From Chondrosia reniformis (lineage: Eukaryota; Porifera; Demospongiae; Chondrillida; Chondrillidae): 64,000 nt of DNA. The stretch spans positions 992,001-1,056,000 of the forward strand of contig OX359194.1 of NCBI GenBank assembly GCA_947172415.1, given 5' to 3'. Positions 25,901 through 38,300 of this stretch are shown piece by piece. A program made the translations under genes and the position numbers. Position 1 is the first letter of the stretch; each line of letters opens with the position of its first letter. The notes under the pieces are model-generated. The model made no database searches, was not told the DNA's origin, and saw nothing but the letters and a program-made list of their open reading frames with translations.

Positions 25901-28900
25901 CGTATGTTTATATATGTACTGTATATAATTGAAAATTATATGAAGACATAAAATAGACAACCAATCATGAGAAGACATATTATGTATAATATTATTGTAT
26001 AGATTCAGACTAAACTCCTTATACGTGTTAGCATACAATATAGATTTAGATCTAATTATATTGTATGTAATTCATATGAAGGTGGGAGCTACTGCAAGCC
26101 AATTGCTACCATTCACTTTCTGGACCATATAAGGAAATTAAATGAAAATAATACAAATGGATTTGAAAAGGAGTTTGAGGTAGTGTTTATCCAAATTTGA
26201 ATATTTTAATTAACAGTAAAAATGTTGAGCATATGATAGGGATGTGGTAACCAATTAATACTCCATCTTCCTAAGTCTTAGAAACTACATGTACATACTT
26301 AACCACAAATATAACCCATGTACACTACACTATATACTTATATACTTTTCTCTAACTTTCATGTACTTACATATATTTTAGAACTTACGTATGTCATTAT
26401 ACATTTTCAGTGCTACAGAAATCTCAATAAACTAATCAAAGATGAATATGTATATAATTATATTCATTACTATAGACTATTGTCAATGATCCTGATGGAG
26501 TTGCTTCAGTAGCAAAGGCTAACAAACACAAGAACAGATACAATAACATATACACTTGTGAGTGTACATGTATATCTACACATTATGGAAATGTGTTCTG
26601 AACAATTGATAACTCACTATAAGTTATCTGAAATCACTCTGTTATATACGTACCTACCTGTGTATGTGTATTCAGGAAATATCCATATAGTCCCTCATAA
26701 TGAATCCTTTATTGTCATCCAGATAACCATTCCAGAGTCGTCCTATCAGTTCCAGACAGAAACGGAAGTGACTATATCAATGCTTCATACATTGATGTGA
26801 GTGAATATTCGTATTAGTAGATGTGCGAAGATGAGGTATTTTTCCAATTGATTGTCATTCAATCTAATTAAGAAAATCAATATTTCACCTACACCTTTAA
26901 ATATGTCCATATACCTTTATAATATTTACATACCTTGCCAAGTTTAAGATAAGTTTTAGATACTAAAATCCCCATTTTTTCATTATTCATATGTACATAT
27001 ATGTGAACACAAAAGAGGATAACATACAAAAATAGCTGAAAGCTCCTTTTATACAAAAGACTGTGGAAAATGTTAAGAATTCAGTTGTCTAGTAAAATAC
27101 TGTATGTATTGTATTGTATGTATGCTTTTTGGCTAATTGGTTATGTATGACTACAGGGCTTCAAGAGAGGAAATGCCTACATTGCATCACAAGGTAAGGT
27201 ACTAGATGATACGTATGTATAATACACTAGTTAATGATAGGCTATGTACCTTAAGCCCAGGTCAGAAATGTACTGAAGTATGGTACACACACACACACAC
27301 ACACACACAATTTCCTTGAGCATGTTTGTGAATAGGCGTTAACATATCTGTTCTTACTCCAAATCCAGGACCCACTCCGGATACAATATCAGACTTCTGG
27401 CAGATGATTTGGGATAGTAAGACTCCAATCATTGTGATGTTGACCCAACCTGAAGAGAAGGGAAAGGTACATTATATGTTATGTAGGTAAAGGTAGGATC
27501 TTCCCTATATACCTGTATTATGGTGTAATTGATATTACATTTGTGATCATTCTAAGCAGACCTAATTCTTTGAAATCATTGTCCATAAAATAACATGTTA
27601 TGTAAACAGCTATCACTGAATATTTTAGCCTTTTAATCTGATTACATAAGCACTCATTTCAATTAGAGATTAGGAATCCTCACTGTTAAGTACATTAACC
27701 TTACAACTGAACTTGTTGAAGTCTTAAGGGACTAAAGTACTGTAGTTTGATGATTACATTCTCACACGTAAATCACAGTTAAAACTACATGTAACATAGT
27801 ATGTGACGATAACGTACCATTTTATAATACAGTGTACAAGAATTGTAGCTTTGGTCATACTAATTAAAGTATGTACGAAAGTGCTCACCTTAATACATTA
27901 ACATGAACTGTAAAGTGAAAGTATACATTTCTGTAGGAAGAATGGTAAACAGTTGTCAACTTAATTTTTAAATTGATTTATACAATTTTAGTAAAAATTC
28001 TCAAAAGTCTTTTGAACTTTAGGGCATATGTATATATTCTTCTAAGAGAATATTCAAAGCGTTTGTTTACAGTTTTTCCTCTTTTCTATTTTAAGAGGAA
28101 ATGTGAGCAGTACTGGAACAATAACCTCTCAGAGACCTTCCAGGCAGGCAGTAATATGACAGTGGTAGTGAACCAGTGTCTGGGGTTTGCTGATTATGAA
28201 GTCAGGGACATGACAATACTAAATGTAAGACTATATCAGAGCTATGTGTTTGTATTAATGAGTTAAAGAATTATGGTAGCATTTTCATTATATTAAAGAC
28301 ATTAAGAATCAATTTGTAATGTAATTGATGTTCACTCTGTGCTGAATATACATATAAAATGTCTTCCACATATAGACTACTGATGGAGTGTGTTTTGTGT
28401 CTTCACAACTTCGAATGTATGTCTTTATAGTTGTGTATTTTTTGTTTTTGGATACTGACTTTACTTTATCCACATAAAACACCCTTTCATCATTAGAGAA
28501 TTTTCTTTTTTATCTGATTGTGCGTATACTACAATTTTCTACTTCTCAACTTTGTAGTTTCGTTTACTTATTATATATCTATTTCCAATTCTGAATATAG
28601 ACCACTGGTGGAGTGTCAAAGAGCCACAATCTTCATCACTTCCTGTATACCGGATGGCCAGACCATGGTGTCCCTCAGCATCCATATTCTCTGGTAAAGC
28701 TGAGTCAGCAAGTGAGAAAAAAGTACAAAAAGAACAGTGCACCAATGGTATTACATTGCAGGTAAGTCTGTTCAATTGTTATAGGAAGAAAGTTTGTGTG
28801 TTTCATAACTGTATTATTAAAATCAACTAGAGTTAACTTTATCAAGAACTCTATGTTCTGACTGGTACAAGTTTAAGTACATTTGTATATACGTACATAT

Positions 28901-31900
28901 GTACATCTATGTACTGTACTTTATGCATTTCTCCTTTACATTATAGTGCTGGAGTAGGTCGTACTGGTACATTCATCACTATTGATGCCATGATGCAGAG
29001 ATTGAAGGAGAGAGATGATCTCAACATTTATGAGTTTGTTACTGAAATGAGATCAAAGAGGACCTTCATGGTTCAGACCAAGGTTTGAATTTGTGAATGT
29101 TATAATCAGATCTGATTGTTAAACATCAACTAGGTACTACGTAGGTCACATTATAATCCAGTAATCACTCTCATTATCTGTATTATGTGCTTATTATATA
29201 TGAGTGTATGTGTGCGTATTCTCTTGTTATATGTATGTATAGGAGCAGTACATCTTCATACATGATGCACTCAATGATTACGTAACATGTGGAGCTACTT
29301 GTGTAGCAGCTCATGATTTGAGGAGGTTGATTTCAAAACTGAATAAAGTGTCTGAAGATTCCGAGAGGACTGGGTTTGATGAGCAGTTTGAAGTATGTAA
29401 CTTTAATTTAGTTGAACAACATTAGTCTTATGCCACATTATGTAATAATATACACATGAAATAGTATTTGTTGTAATCTTAATGAATATGTGAGGTACGT
29501 CTATACATATTTGAGCATTGGCAACATGTCAAAAATTTGGGTATTTCAACACACAGGATCTTCCTCAGCAATGGATGAAACATTCAAATTTCTGTGTTTC
29601 AAAGTGTTGCTGATGCTCAAATATTACACCTCCCATACGTACGTATGTGTACAATGAGCTTGAGCATTCTTTGGTTCTGTAAGATAATATTGTTGTCAAG
29701 CATATTATGCCAATCACATTTCGACCAATCACATTTCAGCCGATCACAACTCTGCCAGGTGTATGAAGCTGGCATTCATGTTTCATAGGTTCTTCAGTGT
29801 ATCTGTCAGACAACTTCTTCAAATGATAAGACTTATGCAAAGAAGGAAACCATAGCACAGAAGAACAGATATTCTGACAGATATCCTTGTGAGTCTCACT
29901 CACAGTAGGCCTAACATGCATTTGTGTGACTTACACTAAAACTGCATTTTCTAATATTATTATGTACGTATATACTAAAACTGCATTTTTGTAAAGTATA
30001 TGTACATATACATACTAAGGATATTCCTTTTGAACAGTATAGTACAATATGTGATTACTTATGAGGTTTTTAATGATTATCTCACTCAATAGTCTCCTTA
30101 TTAATTGATATATGTAGACTCCTCCAAGCATTTGATAATATCCGGAAAATCACGTGAAAGTGGACAGGGATACATCAATGCTTCTCCAGTACAGGTATTG
30201 CTTCATCTTTGCCTAATATCACGTAATTTTGTATATGATAATGACTTTTGGTTGCACAATCATCCGAAGCTAAAATTTCTTAAATTCTAATACTTCCCTA
30301 TCAGTCCACCTTCCTTCCTTTATCATATATACAGTTACTGTACGTTCCCTTGTATTTACACTTAGAGCTACTCCAATCCTCGAGCTTTCATAGCTGCTCA
30401 AGCTCCATTGGAAAACACAAGAGAAGACTTTTGGGAGCTTGTGTGGAACTTTAAACCTCCCACTATCGTATTGCTGTGTGACTTTGTTGAAGGCAGTCAG
30501 GTTGGTATCGCATTCAACATTACATCATGATACATGCCAGAACTTCACCAAATGTAGGAGAAAAACTGTCTTCCATGTAAAATAATAGACATAATTTAAG
30601 CAATTTGCCAAATATTATTCCTGCCAAATTTATACAGTATTATACTTACATTTTCTCTATATTTAAGTATATACGTACGTATATTTTGTAGAACACTTGT
30701 TCTCGCTTTTGGCCAAGAGTGGAACATGAAACGTGTACAGAGTCATATAGTTTTGTTGATGTAACCCAAAAATCTTCTAAGAATCAGGAAGGCTATGTGA
30801 TGCTTACGCTGGAGCTCATGGACACGAGGAAGGCAAGTTTAACAGTGTTCTTGCCAGGATTGTTAGTCCAAGGGGCACATCTTTGAGACCTGGACACAAT
30901 TATTGCACTTGCTGACCGTTGACCCCACCCATAACTGAGCATGTGTCGTCCACGTGTGTGTGTAGTCTATAGATAGCTAATGCATAATTCATTGCCACTA
31001 CAAGACAAGGATGAATGCATTACAAATATGCACTTCTGACAGTGTGACGAGCATAGAGAGTAATATTGTATAGGAAGGGGACGAAGGGGCACAAGAGGGC
31101 TCCAAAGAGCACTGTGCCCTCTGGTAAGAGACAGCTGGAGGTTAACATGTTTACATGTACATCTGTTGAATGAATAATTGTTCTAGAATGACCATTTGTG
31201 TAATGTGATGTCTTTATGTAGAGCGATTCCAAGCCTTTTGAAGTGACCCTTTTCCACACTAGAGAGTGGAAAGCTGATAATCGACCCAAGTTGTCTTCCC
31301 TGCTGAACATCATGACAGAAGTGCAGAGAATCCAGCAAGGACAAACTAAGCCTTGCCTTGTAGCTTGCGAGTAAGCAATGAATACTTTAAAGAGTGTTTA
31401 TCATGTATACCATTTTTCTCTGTTGTTCTGCCAATTTAAGTATGCAAATGCTGTTTTTTATGTTTATACATATATACGTATATATAGTGATGGTATGGGA
31501 CGCACCGGTGTCTTAATAACTGTCATGTCCGAGATTGAGCGAATCAAGTTTGATGGAGAAATTGATATCTTTCAAACTATCAAAGCTATCCGAGTTCAAA
31601 GACCAAATATGGTCTCAACTGGGGTGAGTGTATGTGTAAGGCTTCAAATTGCATTAAGCGGTGTTGTAAAATAATTATTTTTCTGTACACAGACTATTTC
31701 CAATGTGTACATATTAGCAATATATATACGTACGTATGTTATCACGTTTTGGGTCGGTTGTCCAGACTGGACATTGCAATCAGTAATTGTAAAAGGTTAT
31801 CGCCGCATGGTGATGTCATTTTTGTAGGAAAGTTTGTTCAAATGGTAGTAGCGAGTTACCAATTGCAATGTTCGATCTGGACAACCGACCCAAAAAGTAC

Positions 31901-32098
31901 TGTATACATTTCGGGTTAATATATTAATAAATACAATATTTATGTGTGAAATTGTCATATACATGAAGCTAATCTATCTGTATGAATAATATATTAAATG
32001 GATGTTTTTTTAATTAGGAGCAGTACAAGTTGTGTTTTGAGATTATCAAAGAACACTTACAGTCATTTGACAATTATGCAAACTTTAAGCCAGTTTGA
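22969..32098 (+). CDS. Complete receptor protein tyrosine phosphatase: signal-Ig-TM-D1-D2, 869 aa
   Basis: Twenty-two exons join in frame: 22969-23038 (signal peptide), 23311-23619 (Ig, 24-126), 24099-24267 (Ser/Thr stalk, TM about 155-181), 24755-24831, 25106-25195 and 25507-25617 (basic juxtamembrane), 26082-26179, 26476-26557, 26723-26796, 27157-27193, 27369-27466, 28096-28224, 28601-28761, 28947-29082 and 29243-29392 (D1), 29789-29888, 30118-30194, 30366-30500, 30692-30832, 31222-31370, 31488-31623 and 32018-32098 (D2, TGA). D1 has KNRYNNI, WPDHGVP (Asp469) and [11 protein letters not shown] (Cys501): predicted active tyrosine phosphatase on the inner membrane face. D2 has ACDDGMGRTG (Cys797) and WKADNRP instead of HCS and WPD. 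The exon at 30692 ends at a GC donor (aag|gcaagt). The ectodomain is one Ig, far shorter than in the paralogue at 3282. Confidence 0.93.
25691..25779. repeat. Three tandem copies of a 27-29-bp AT-rich unit
   Basis: The unit gattatattatcttacatattatcata is repeated three times in the juxtamembrane intron after exon 25617. Confidence 0.85.
27285..27309. repeat. (AC)n microsatellite
   Basis: About twelve AC units in the intron between D1 exons 27193 and 27369. Confidence 0.9.
28376..28420 (+). pseudogene. Decayed partial copy of the D1 WPD exon
   Basis: 'tatagactactgatggagtg' followed by 'tgttttgtgtcttcacaactt' matches the first part of the WPD-loop exon (28601-28761, and 61234 in the paralogue) and then degenerates. 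It sits in the intron just upstream of the real exon, so it is a failed exon duplication. Confidence 0.5.
29498..29630. mobile_element. Foldback MITE in the D1-D2 intron
   Basis: Arms 'atatttgagcattggcaaca' and 'tgttgctgatgctcaaatat' are inverted around a centre containing 'atcttcctcagcaatg'. Sequences with the same 'gctgatgaagacc...cgaaa.gttcaa' core (either strand) occur at about 1496-1590, 17573-17695, 21050-21160 and 60125-60185, so this is a dispersed intronic family. Confidence 0.55.
29706..29760. repeat. CCAATCACATTT short tandem repeat
   Basis: Three degenerate units of 'ccaatcacatttc' at the same intron position as the longer 15-bp array at 62890-63003 of the downstream paralogue. 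Confidence 0.6.
31747..31904. mobile_element. Palindromic MITE, 'tttttgggtcggttgtccag' family
   Basis: Terminal inverted repeats containing ttttgggtcggttgtccaga and tctggacaaccgacccaaaa, with further inner pairing (attgcaat...attgcaat). It lies in the intron before the last D2 exon. A second copy is at 54560-54729. Confidence 0.75.
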
Positions 32099-33723
32099 GA
32101 TTCTCATGATTAGATTGTATATTATTCAAGAGTTACAGCACTAAATGTACATAAATGCAAGTTATAAAATGTTCTCACTCTAGGATAACGACAAATCAAG
32201 TTAGCTAAATATTAAATATTGCAAATTATAGTAACTGCACTACATTGATGGATAACATAAAATGCACTCTTTTACCAGCAAACCTGATATTTGGACATTG
32301 AGATATATCACATACGTATATGTAAAACAGGTCTGATGGCCAATTGGCCAATGTAATTGGTTTGTTTTGGCTTTTTTTTACTATTCTGAAAATTTCTTAT
32401 TGAAATGTGGCTATTGTAACAAACATCAATTTACCTGTCATAGGACAGTTAATGAGTTGTTTTGCACTAGACCTGCCATTGTTCTTTGTTATTCCCCATA
32501 ACTGTTCATAACAATAATCTAGACTAGAATATTCTAACAAAGTTCTCTACACTCTAACTAATTGCTGACTTATTAAATGGCTTGTACATGGCCAAGGAGC
32601 TCTCCAGTGGAGCACTGCCACATTTAAAAACATAAAGCAAGTTTGGGATTCCTTTGGTTAACCAAACATTACCTTCCTTCATCACTTTAAGACACTAATT
32701 AAAAACTAGAGCACTAGTGATGTGGAAACAAAAATGAAACTCACAGTAAAATGAACCTAGGAATAAACATGCTGAAAATGTACTATTATTATTGGCCTGG
32801 ACTGATATAGACAACTATAAGAACAATTCTTATCATTCTAGGCAGACTTGAGGAAAACAGGCCTGACATTTAAGAACAGAAAGTTCATAAACCAACCAAA
32901 TACAAATTACCATGGTTACATCTATATAACAAGATTGCCATAGCAACAGCTGCAATCCATGCAATCAATTCAGGCTGCAACTGAACAATTAGAACAATAA
33001 GATTGTGTGTTTAATAATAATTATGCCATTCGTATTGTATGTCAAGGAAAGGAAAACGATATAGAAAAAAGGAAAAAAGGAGGAAAAGAGGAAAGTTAAA
33101 CGAAAAAGGAAAAAAGAAAAAAGGAGGAAAAGAGGAAGGTTAAATGAAAAAGGAAAAAAGGAAAAAAGGAGGAAAAGAGTAAAACGAAAAAGAATGAAAG
33201 GATTTAAGTACCTAACTTGATGTGTACTCCTGAGAATAAGAAAAGAGGGGGTAGTGTACTAAGTCCCTTGCAAGCACTGCAACAGGGACTATATAGGTGA
33301 GACAGAGACTTGGGGAGCGCAAACAGGCAGTAAGGAGAGGTGATTCTAACAATATAACATTGCTGTTCAGACCTGGGGTGGGATATGATCATAGACATGA
33401 TCATGATCATGACGTTTTTCACTTATATTATATAAGAGATACAAAGTGAGGAGAGAAGTCAAGTCAGATGCAAGCGCCATGTTGATGTATTCAAAGCTTA
33501 GCACGTATGTATTTACACATTGATTGGCCATTTTCATCATTAATTTTAATATTATAGCTTTTGACCAATTATATACTTTACCAGCATGCATTGTTTTTGA
33601 ACCTGCAATGACCAAGTGTAATTTTTTTTATCTAAAGCATACCCTTATACACTCCATACTCTAATCAGCACACACACACATATAATCACATAATGGTAGT
33701 TATAGTGAATAAGATTAAATTGG
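32099..33723. other. Intergenic region with purine-rich repeat and transposon remnant
   Basis: 32099-33040 is AT-rich with no supported exon. 33050-33190 is an A/G-only low-complexity block (aaaggaaaaaaggaggaaaagagg units). 33245-33420 holds a decayed GIY-YIG fragment listed separately. 33430-33720 is similar, inverted, to 46760-47110. It separates the convergent genes ending at 32098 (+) and 33724 (-). Confidence 0.6.
33245..33385 (+). pseudogene. GIY-YIG endonuclease remnant of a retroelement
   Basis: The plus-strand frame reads PCKHCNRDYIGETE before losing frame; a longer, better preserved copy lies at 47720-47880 on the minus strand (DYIGETKRTLKVRLGEHKQ). The CKxC...YIGET...L..RL.EH pattern is the GIY-YIG domain carried by Penelope-like and some other retroelements. 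About 20 bases are missing relative to the other copy. Confidence 0.6.
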
Positions 33724-36312
33724 TTATTTTGAAGATTCTCCAACTTTTTCATAAGTATTGACTGTATCATAAGATGGATTGGTATCCATTGCTATACCTG
33801 GAGCTTCATAGTCCTCATCAGTAGACTTCCTAACAGTTTAATAAAGGTTATATACAATGAAATGGTACATACGTACACATACATGTATGAATATGTACAT
33901 GTGTTGTATTTTCTGTACTATATACATATATTCAAGAGTATGTGATGTATACTGCGAAATTCTATAATCAAAATCTTCAGTTACTGAACTCTGTATCAGG
34001 TATACATGGATTCACAGAAGATCAAGATAAAGAAAAAAACAAAGACTCCCAGGATCACTGATGAAGGGTGGAATTCCCAGAAATGGCTGTCTGACCCAGT
34101 GGAGAAGAAGATGAAAGAAGGGAAAAGAAGGAAGAAAAGACTCCTGTATCTTTATCTAAAGCTCTCTTTAGGTTTAGTCCCCTATAGGCTCTTTTTACAG
34201 AATAGGCATATAGCATGTAGGAAAATGGTATCTCAGATTTTTCATGTATAGTTACAGATCTTTACATACTTTAATTTGGATTGTTCACTCCTCTACTGAC
34301 ATCTTTTCATATTTGGAGCTCCCCATACAATCTTTGTTGTTACACATGAAATAACAGCTCCAATCACCAAACCAACTACTACTCCACCAAATGCACCAGC
34401 TCCAAATGTCTGAGATGATATGGAACAACGGGAACCTGACATATTAATGCTCTCCAGATCTACGTATACATGAAATAACATTATAAATATTTTTAACACT
34501 AGTTTTGATTTCTCTATTCTATTCCCATAAATATGGCCCAATAGAGAAGAAGAATTGTAAAAGGAGAAACCTCTTGTATCCTTTATCAAAGTTCCCAACT
34601 GGTGTAGTTCCATTTAAGCCTTTTATTCTACGTAATGTATAACATGGTGTATTGATTATTCGTGTGCGAACTAGCTAGCTATAGAGCATCATATTCAGAA
34701 ATATTATGGTAACCGTTATTATACCATTGAAACTATGTACAGAAGCAAAAAGGATAGCTAGACTTAAAAACACTTTAGGGTAAACCTAAATCAGCTATAT
34801 AGTCTTGGATCTTCTTCTTCCACAGGATCAAATCTTAGATTTTATATATGGCATGAAAACTATTGAAATGTTTTAAAGGGTGTACAAGTATGCGCTAATA
34901 CGGGTTCAAATTTTTGATCTACTGTACATTATGCATATTTTTAAATCATCCATACATACCATCATAAGTAGTCTCACTAACTGTATTGCTCCATTCTCCA
35001 CTTCCGGCATCAGACACAACTCGCACTCTCATTTGGTAGGTAGTTCCTCTTTGAAGACCAGTCAGTGTCACTGAAGTAGATGTAGGATTTGGACTCCATG
35101 TACTCCAACTACCAGAGGTACCCACTCTGTAGTCTACTTGATAGTGTTGTATCGTACGCTCACTTGACGGAGCAAACCATTCAATACTTAGTAAAGTTCT
35201 ATTAACATCCACACTAGCTATTTGTTGTGGAACTACAGAATGATATAGCACAATCTGCCATTCTTTGAACTTACAAAAGGACTAATTAATACACACCTAA
35301 ACATATTATGTAGATGAATATTTTCTTCTCCTTAGACTTTATATCCTACACTCAATACAATTTCAAGTGTAATTAATTTACCATGTAACTACCTTCAAAT
35401 GTAGTCTCTGATACTCTTGTACTGTAAGGTCCTTGTCCATCTGATGAAACAGCTGCTATCCAAATGTAGTACATTGTATCTTGTGTAAGTCCACTCAGTG
35501 TAGATGATGTACCAGTGATACCCGACACTGTTGATGTTCCAGATGGTGGTTCTGTTATAGTACCACTATTTGTTGAATACCTCACAGTGTAGGTTATACC
35601 AGATCCAGATACTGCAGTCCATGAAACTGCCAAAGATGAAGATCCATCTGATACACCTCTTGTAACAGTGACACTTTGGACTTGAGGTGGTGGTGTTGGA
35701 GATGGCATTGCTGATGTTGCTACAATGACTAAAGGAAGAATGCAAAAAGTTTGTAATTATAATTGAGCAGAATGCATGGTATCAAGCTAATTAATATTTT
35801 TGAATTATATTTTATATAAAGGTAATGTAAGTGCCTGTACCATAACTTATGTATAACAAAATATTTCTCAGCACTACAGTATAAGATTACTGATAATTTT
35901 AATTAAGTTGTCCCCAAATCAGAATTATACTAACCTGTATATACGTAGCTAGTATTACAGGATATGTTGTTGTAACTTGTAAGTTATTGTTATTCCTAAC
36001 TTCACAACTGTATGTTCCAGCATAACTTGGTGTGAATGAAGAGACAGCCAAAATCCTAGTAGGTCCAGGAGCTGTACTAATCTCATTTTGAGTGGGTGTT
36101 ACTTCATTTCCTGTAGTGTACCATCGTTTACCTATATACATCATCCCCACTACACTGCAGTTCTACTGATTGACCAATGGTAGGTGTTACAGTGATAGTA
36201 GTAGTTGGATCACCAGTCCTTCCAACAGTAACAGTAATTGGCTCAGATGAAACAACTGCATGTAATAATGTAAATATACAGTATATTAGCTGCAAAAATA
36301 TACATTTAAATA

Positions 36313-36389
36313 TCAATTATGCATATATGTAGCAGTTTGATCAGCTGGCTTTCCAACTGTAATAGTAGTCGGTTGAGATGTAGTTACCA
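36313..36389 (-). pseudogene. Truncated Ig exon fragment
   Basis: After an acceptor at 36390 the minus strand reads VTTSQPTTITVGKPADQTAT and then a stop. It matches the start of the Ig exons (VVSSEPTTITxGRTGDPT) but lacks the rest of the domain. It lies directly upstream of the full Ig exon at 36255 and is a partial exon duplicate. Confidence 0.6.
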
Positions 36390-36984
36390 CTGAAATTTTA
36401 TAAATTGAATATATATCAATCGTTAAGTCTGTATTATTCACTAGTCTAAGCATATATAGAATGTTTTCTTGCCTCCATATGTATGTAGGTGATGCATCGG
36501 TCATGAATATACTACTTTAAAAGTTCAACTAGTAATGATGGTCTGCATACACGAAGAAGAGCCAATGAATAGCAGTAATTCTCATAATAATTGTTCAATT
36601 AAAAGAAATGAAACAGAGTTAACATAATATGTACAAATTTTGCAATGAATATAGATGTAGTAAAAATGACAATGTGTCCATTATTATGGTATTAAGGTTA
36701 TACAATACTTTAACATAGTGTGTTCAAACATAGTCTATGTATATATATATAATCTATGGTAAGAAGTGTACTAACGCGACCAAATTAAAGCTAATATATA
36801 AAAGTAGTTTTAAGGTTATCTAATGGTAAATCTATTTCTTTTATTACTTATTAACTGGACATGAAGTTATTTTATTTGACTTGTTATATAACATAATCAA
36901 TCAAACTGGAACTGATAAACAAATGAACTGTACACATAATATGCTCCTAACTAGACTAATAGACTTTCTTCTACTTTGTCTTAT

Positions 36985-37119
36985 CATTTACATATGATAT
37001 ATTATACATTGGATCAGTTACTGCAGTCCATGAAACAGTCAAGGATGTTCCACTTCCACTTAACGTGACACCTTGTACTTGAGATGGTGGAGTTATTTCA
37101 GGTAGAGGAGGTGGAGTTT
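36985..37119 (-). pseudogene. Truncated FN3 exon fragment
   Basis: The minus strand after 37120 reads ETPPPLPEITPPSQVQGV, then LTVSWTAVTDPMYNISYVN, then a stop. This is the first half of an FN3 domain of the 35719 type. The intronic sequence behind it (36870-37000) is repeated at 37150-37270, so the exon was cut by a local duplication or deletion. Confidence 0.6.
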
Positions 37120-38136
37120 CTGTGTAAATGGAAAATGATAAAAATGCTCTGTTTTGGCTTGTTATATAACATGATCAGTCAAACTGGAACTGATAAACAA
37201 TTGAACGGTACACATAATATGCTCCTCACAAGACTAATAGACTTTCCTCTGCTGGCTTATCATTTACACTTTGCCTGCCTTATATGGGCATAAATAACAA
37301 CAGAACTACAAACAAAATACTCATGCAGTTACAATTACAGTTTCTAAACATTTTTATACATAGGTATATAACAATGCATAATTTGGAAGCTCTTATTAAA
37401 GTATATACTCTACGTACCTAAGACAACTGGATATACTGTAGATATAGAGCTACTCATATCCACTATACAGCTGAATGTTGTAGCATGAATTGGTTGGAAT
37501 GATGAGATAAGTAGTGTCCTAATATTTCCTCCTGAAGTAAAAATCTCTCCTTCAGTTCGTGTAACTCGGCTCCTAGGATCACCAGTGAACCAATCCTTAT
37601 ATGCAGTAGTCCTTTGACATTCCAACTTTACAGGTTGACTGAGGGTAGGTGTTATAGTGATAGTAGTGGTTGGATCATCAGTCCTTCCAATTGTTAAGGT
37701 GTTGGTTGCTGATGGATTAACTAGAGCATGAGAGAAATAATATTGACTAAAACAGCATTGTTCCAATAAATCACACAATCACTGAAATAAAATCAAGAAT
37801 TTACAAGATATACAATTAAAAAAGATGTAATAACATCCAATTCACCTATTGTGTGTATATATGGAGGAAATCTTTCAATTAAAAATAAATATATAAACTT
37901 ATAACGTTAACATAAAAAAATTCTGCAATGAATATAGAGCTCTATGCAGACAATGTGATTATAATAATAATATACAAGTAGTTTTAGGGTTATCTAACTG
38001 TATTGGATATTTATTAATGGTAATCATCTATTTCTTTAATTACCTATTAACTGGACATGAAGTTATTTTACTTACTTTTCGCAACGAAAAGGACGCTCCA
38101 AATGAGGAGAGAAACCAATCCAGATGTAGGCTCCAT

Positions 38137-38300
38137 GTTATATATAAGGTTCCGGAGTCTTCGATTTGAAAGTCTTCAAAATAACGCATGACTGAAGCCT
38201 ATAGACTGTATCAAGTAGTAGGATTTCCGAAAACACTATAGGCCTATAGCTGAAAACAAACAACGCGCGGAAACGAAAGTGGGGCAACATGATGAACTGA
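38137..38300 (-). promoter_or_regulatory. Probable promoter of the minus-strand receptor, with IRF-like motif
   Basis: Sequence upstream of the 38136 start codon, duplicated upstream of the second first exon (39283-39400). Both copies keep 'acgcgcggaaacgaaagtgg' (from 38262 and 39371). The core AAACGAAA fits the AANNGAAA consensus of interferon-regulatory-factor proteins, and the block is locally CpG-rich. Promoter role is inferred from position and conservation only. Confidence 0.4.

Larger units (their letters stand above)
33724..38136 (-). pseudogene. Ig/FN3 membrane receptor with short tail, damaged (frameshifted Ig exon, premature stop)
   Basis: Minus-strand exons: 38136-38076 (signal peptide, MEPTSGLVSLLIWSVLFVAK), 37720-37418 (Ig), 36255-35935 (Ig), 35719-35393 (FN3), 35232-34960 (FN3), 34459-34293 (stalk, TM FGGVVVGLVIGAVISCV, then CQ-TAG) and 33829-33724 (tail exon with YEAP, YDTV, YEKV). 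The second Ig exon carries a net +4 shift at its first Cys region (about 36125) and hits TAA. Its total length of 321 bases is still divisible by three, so skipping it would keep the frame and give a 376-aa receptor. The plus-strand paralogue at 46241 reads CQKRSEQ where this gene has CQ-stop, so the tyrosine tail is lost unless the stop is an error. The other exons are intact, so it may still be expressed as an Ig-FN3-FN3-TM protein. Confidence 0.65.

Noticed and set aside
34006-34251. Basic 81-aa plus-strand ORF near the minus-strand receptor tail
   Set aside because: Lies in the intron between the 34293 and 33829 exons of the opposite strand; lysine-rich by composition and no homologous frame in the inverted copy at 46.4-46.6 kb.
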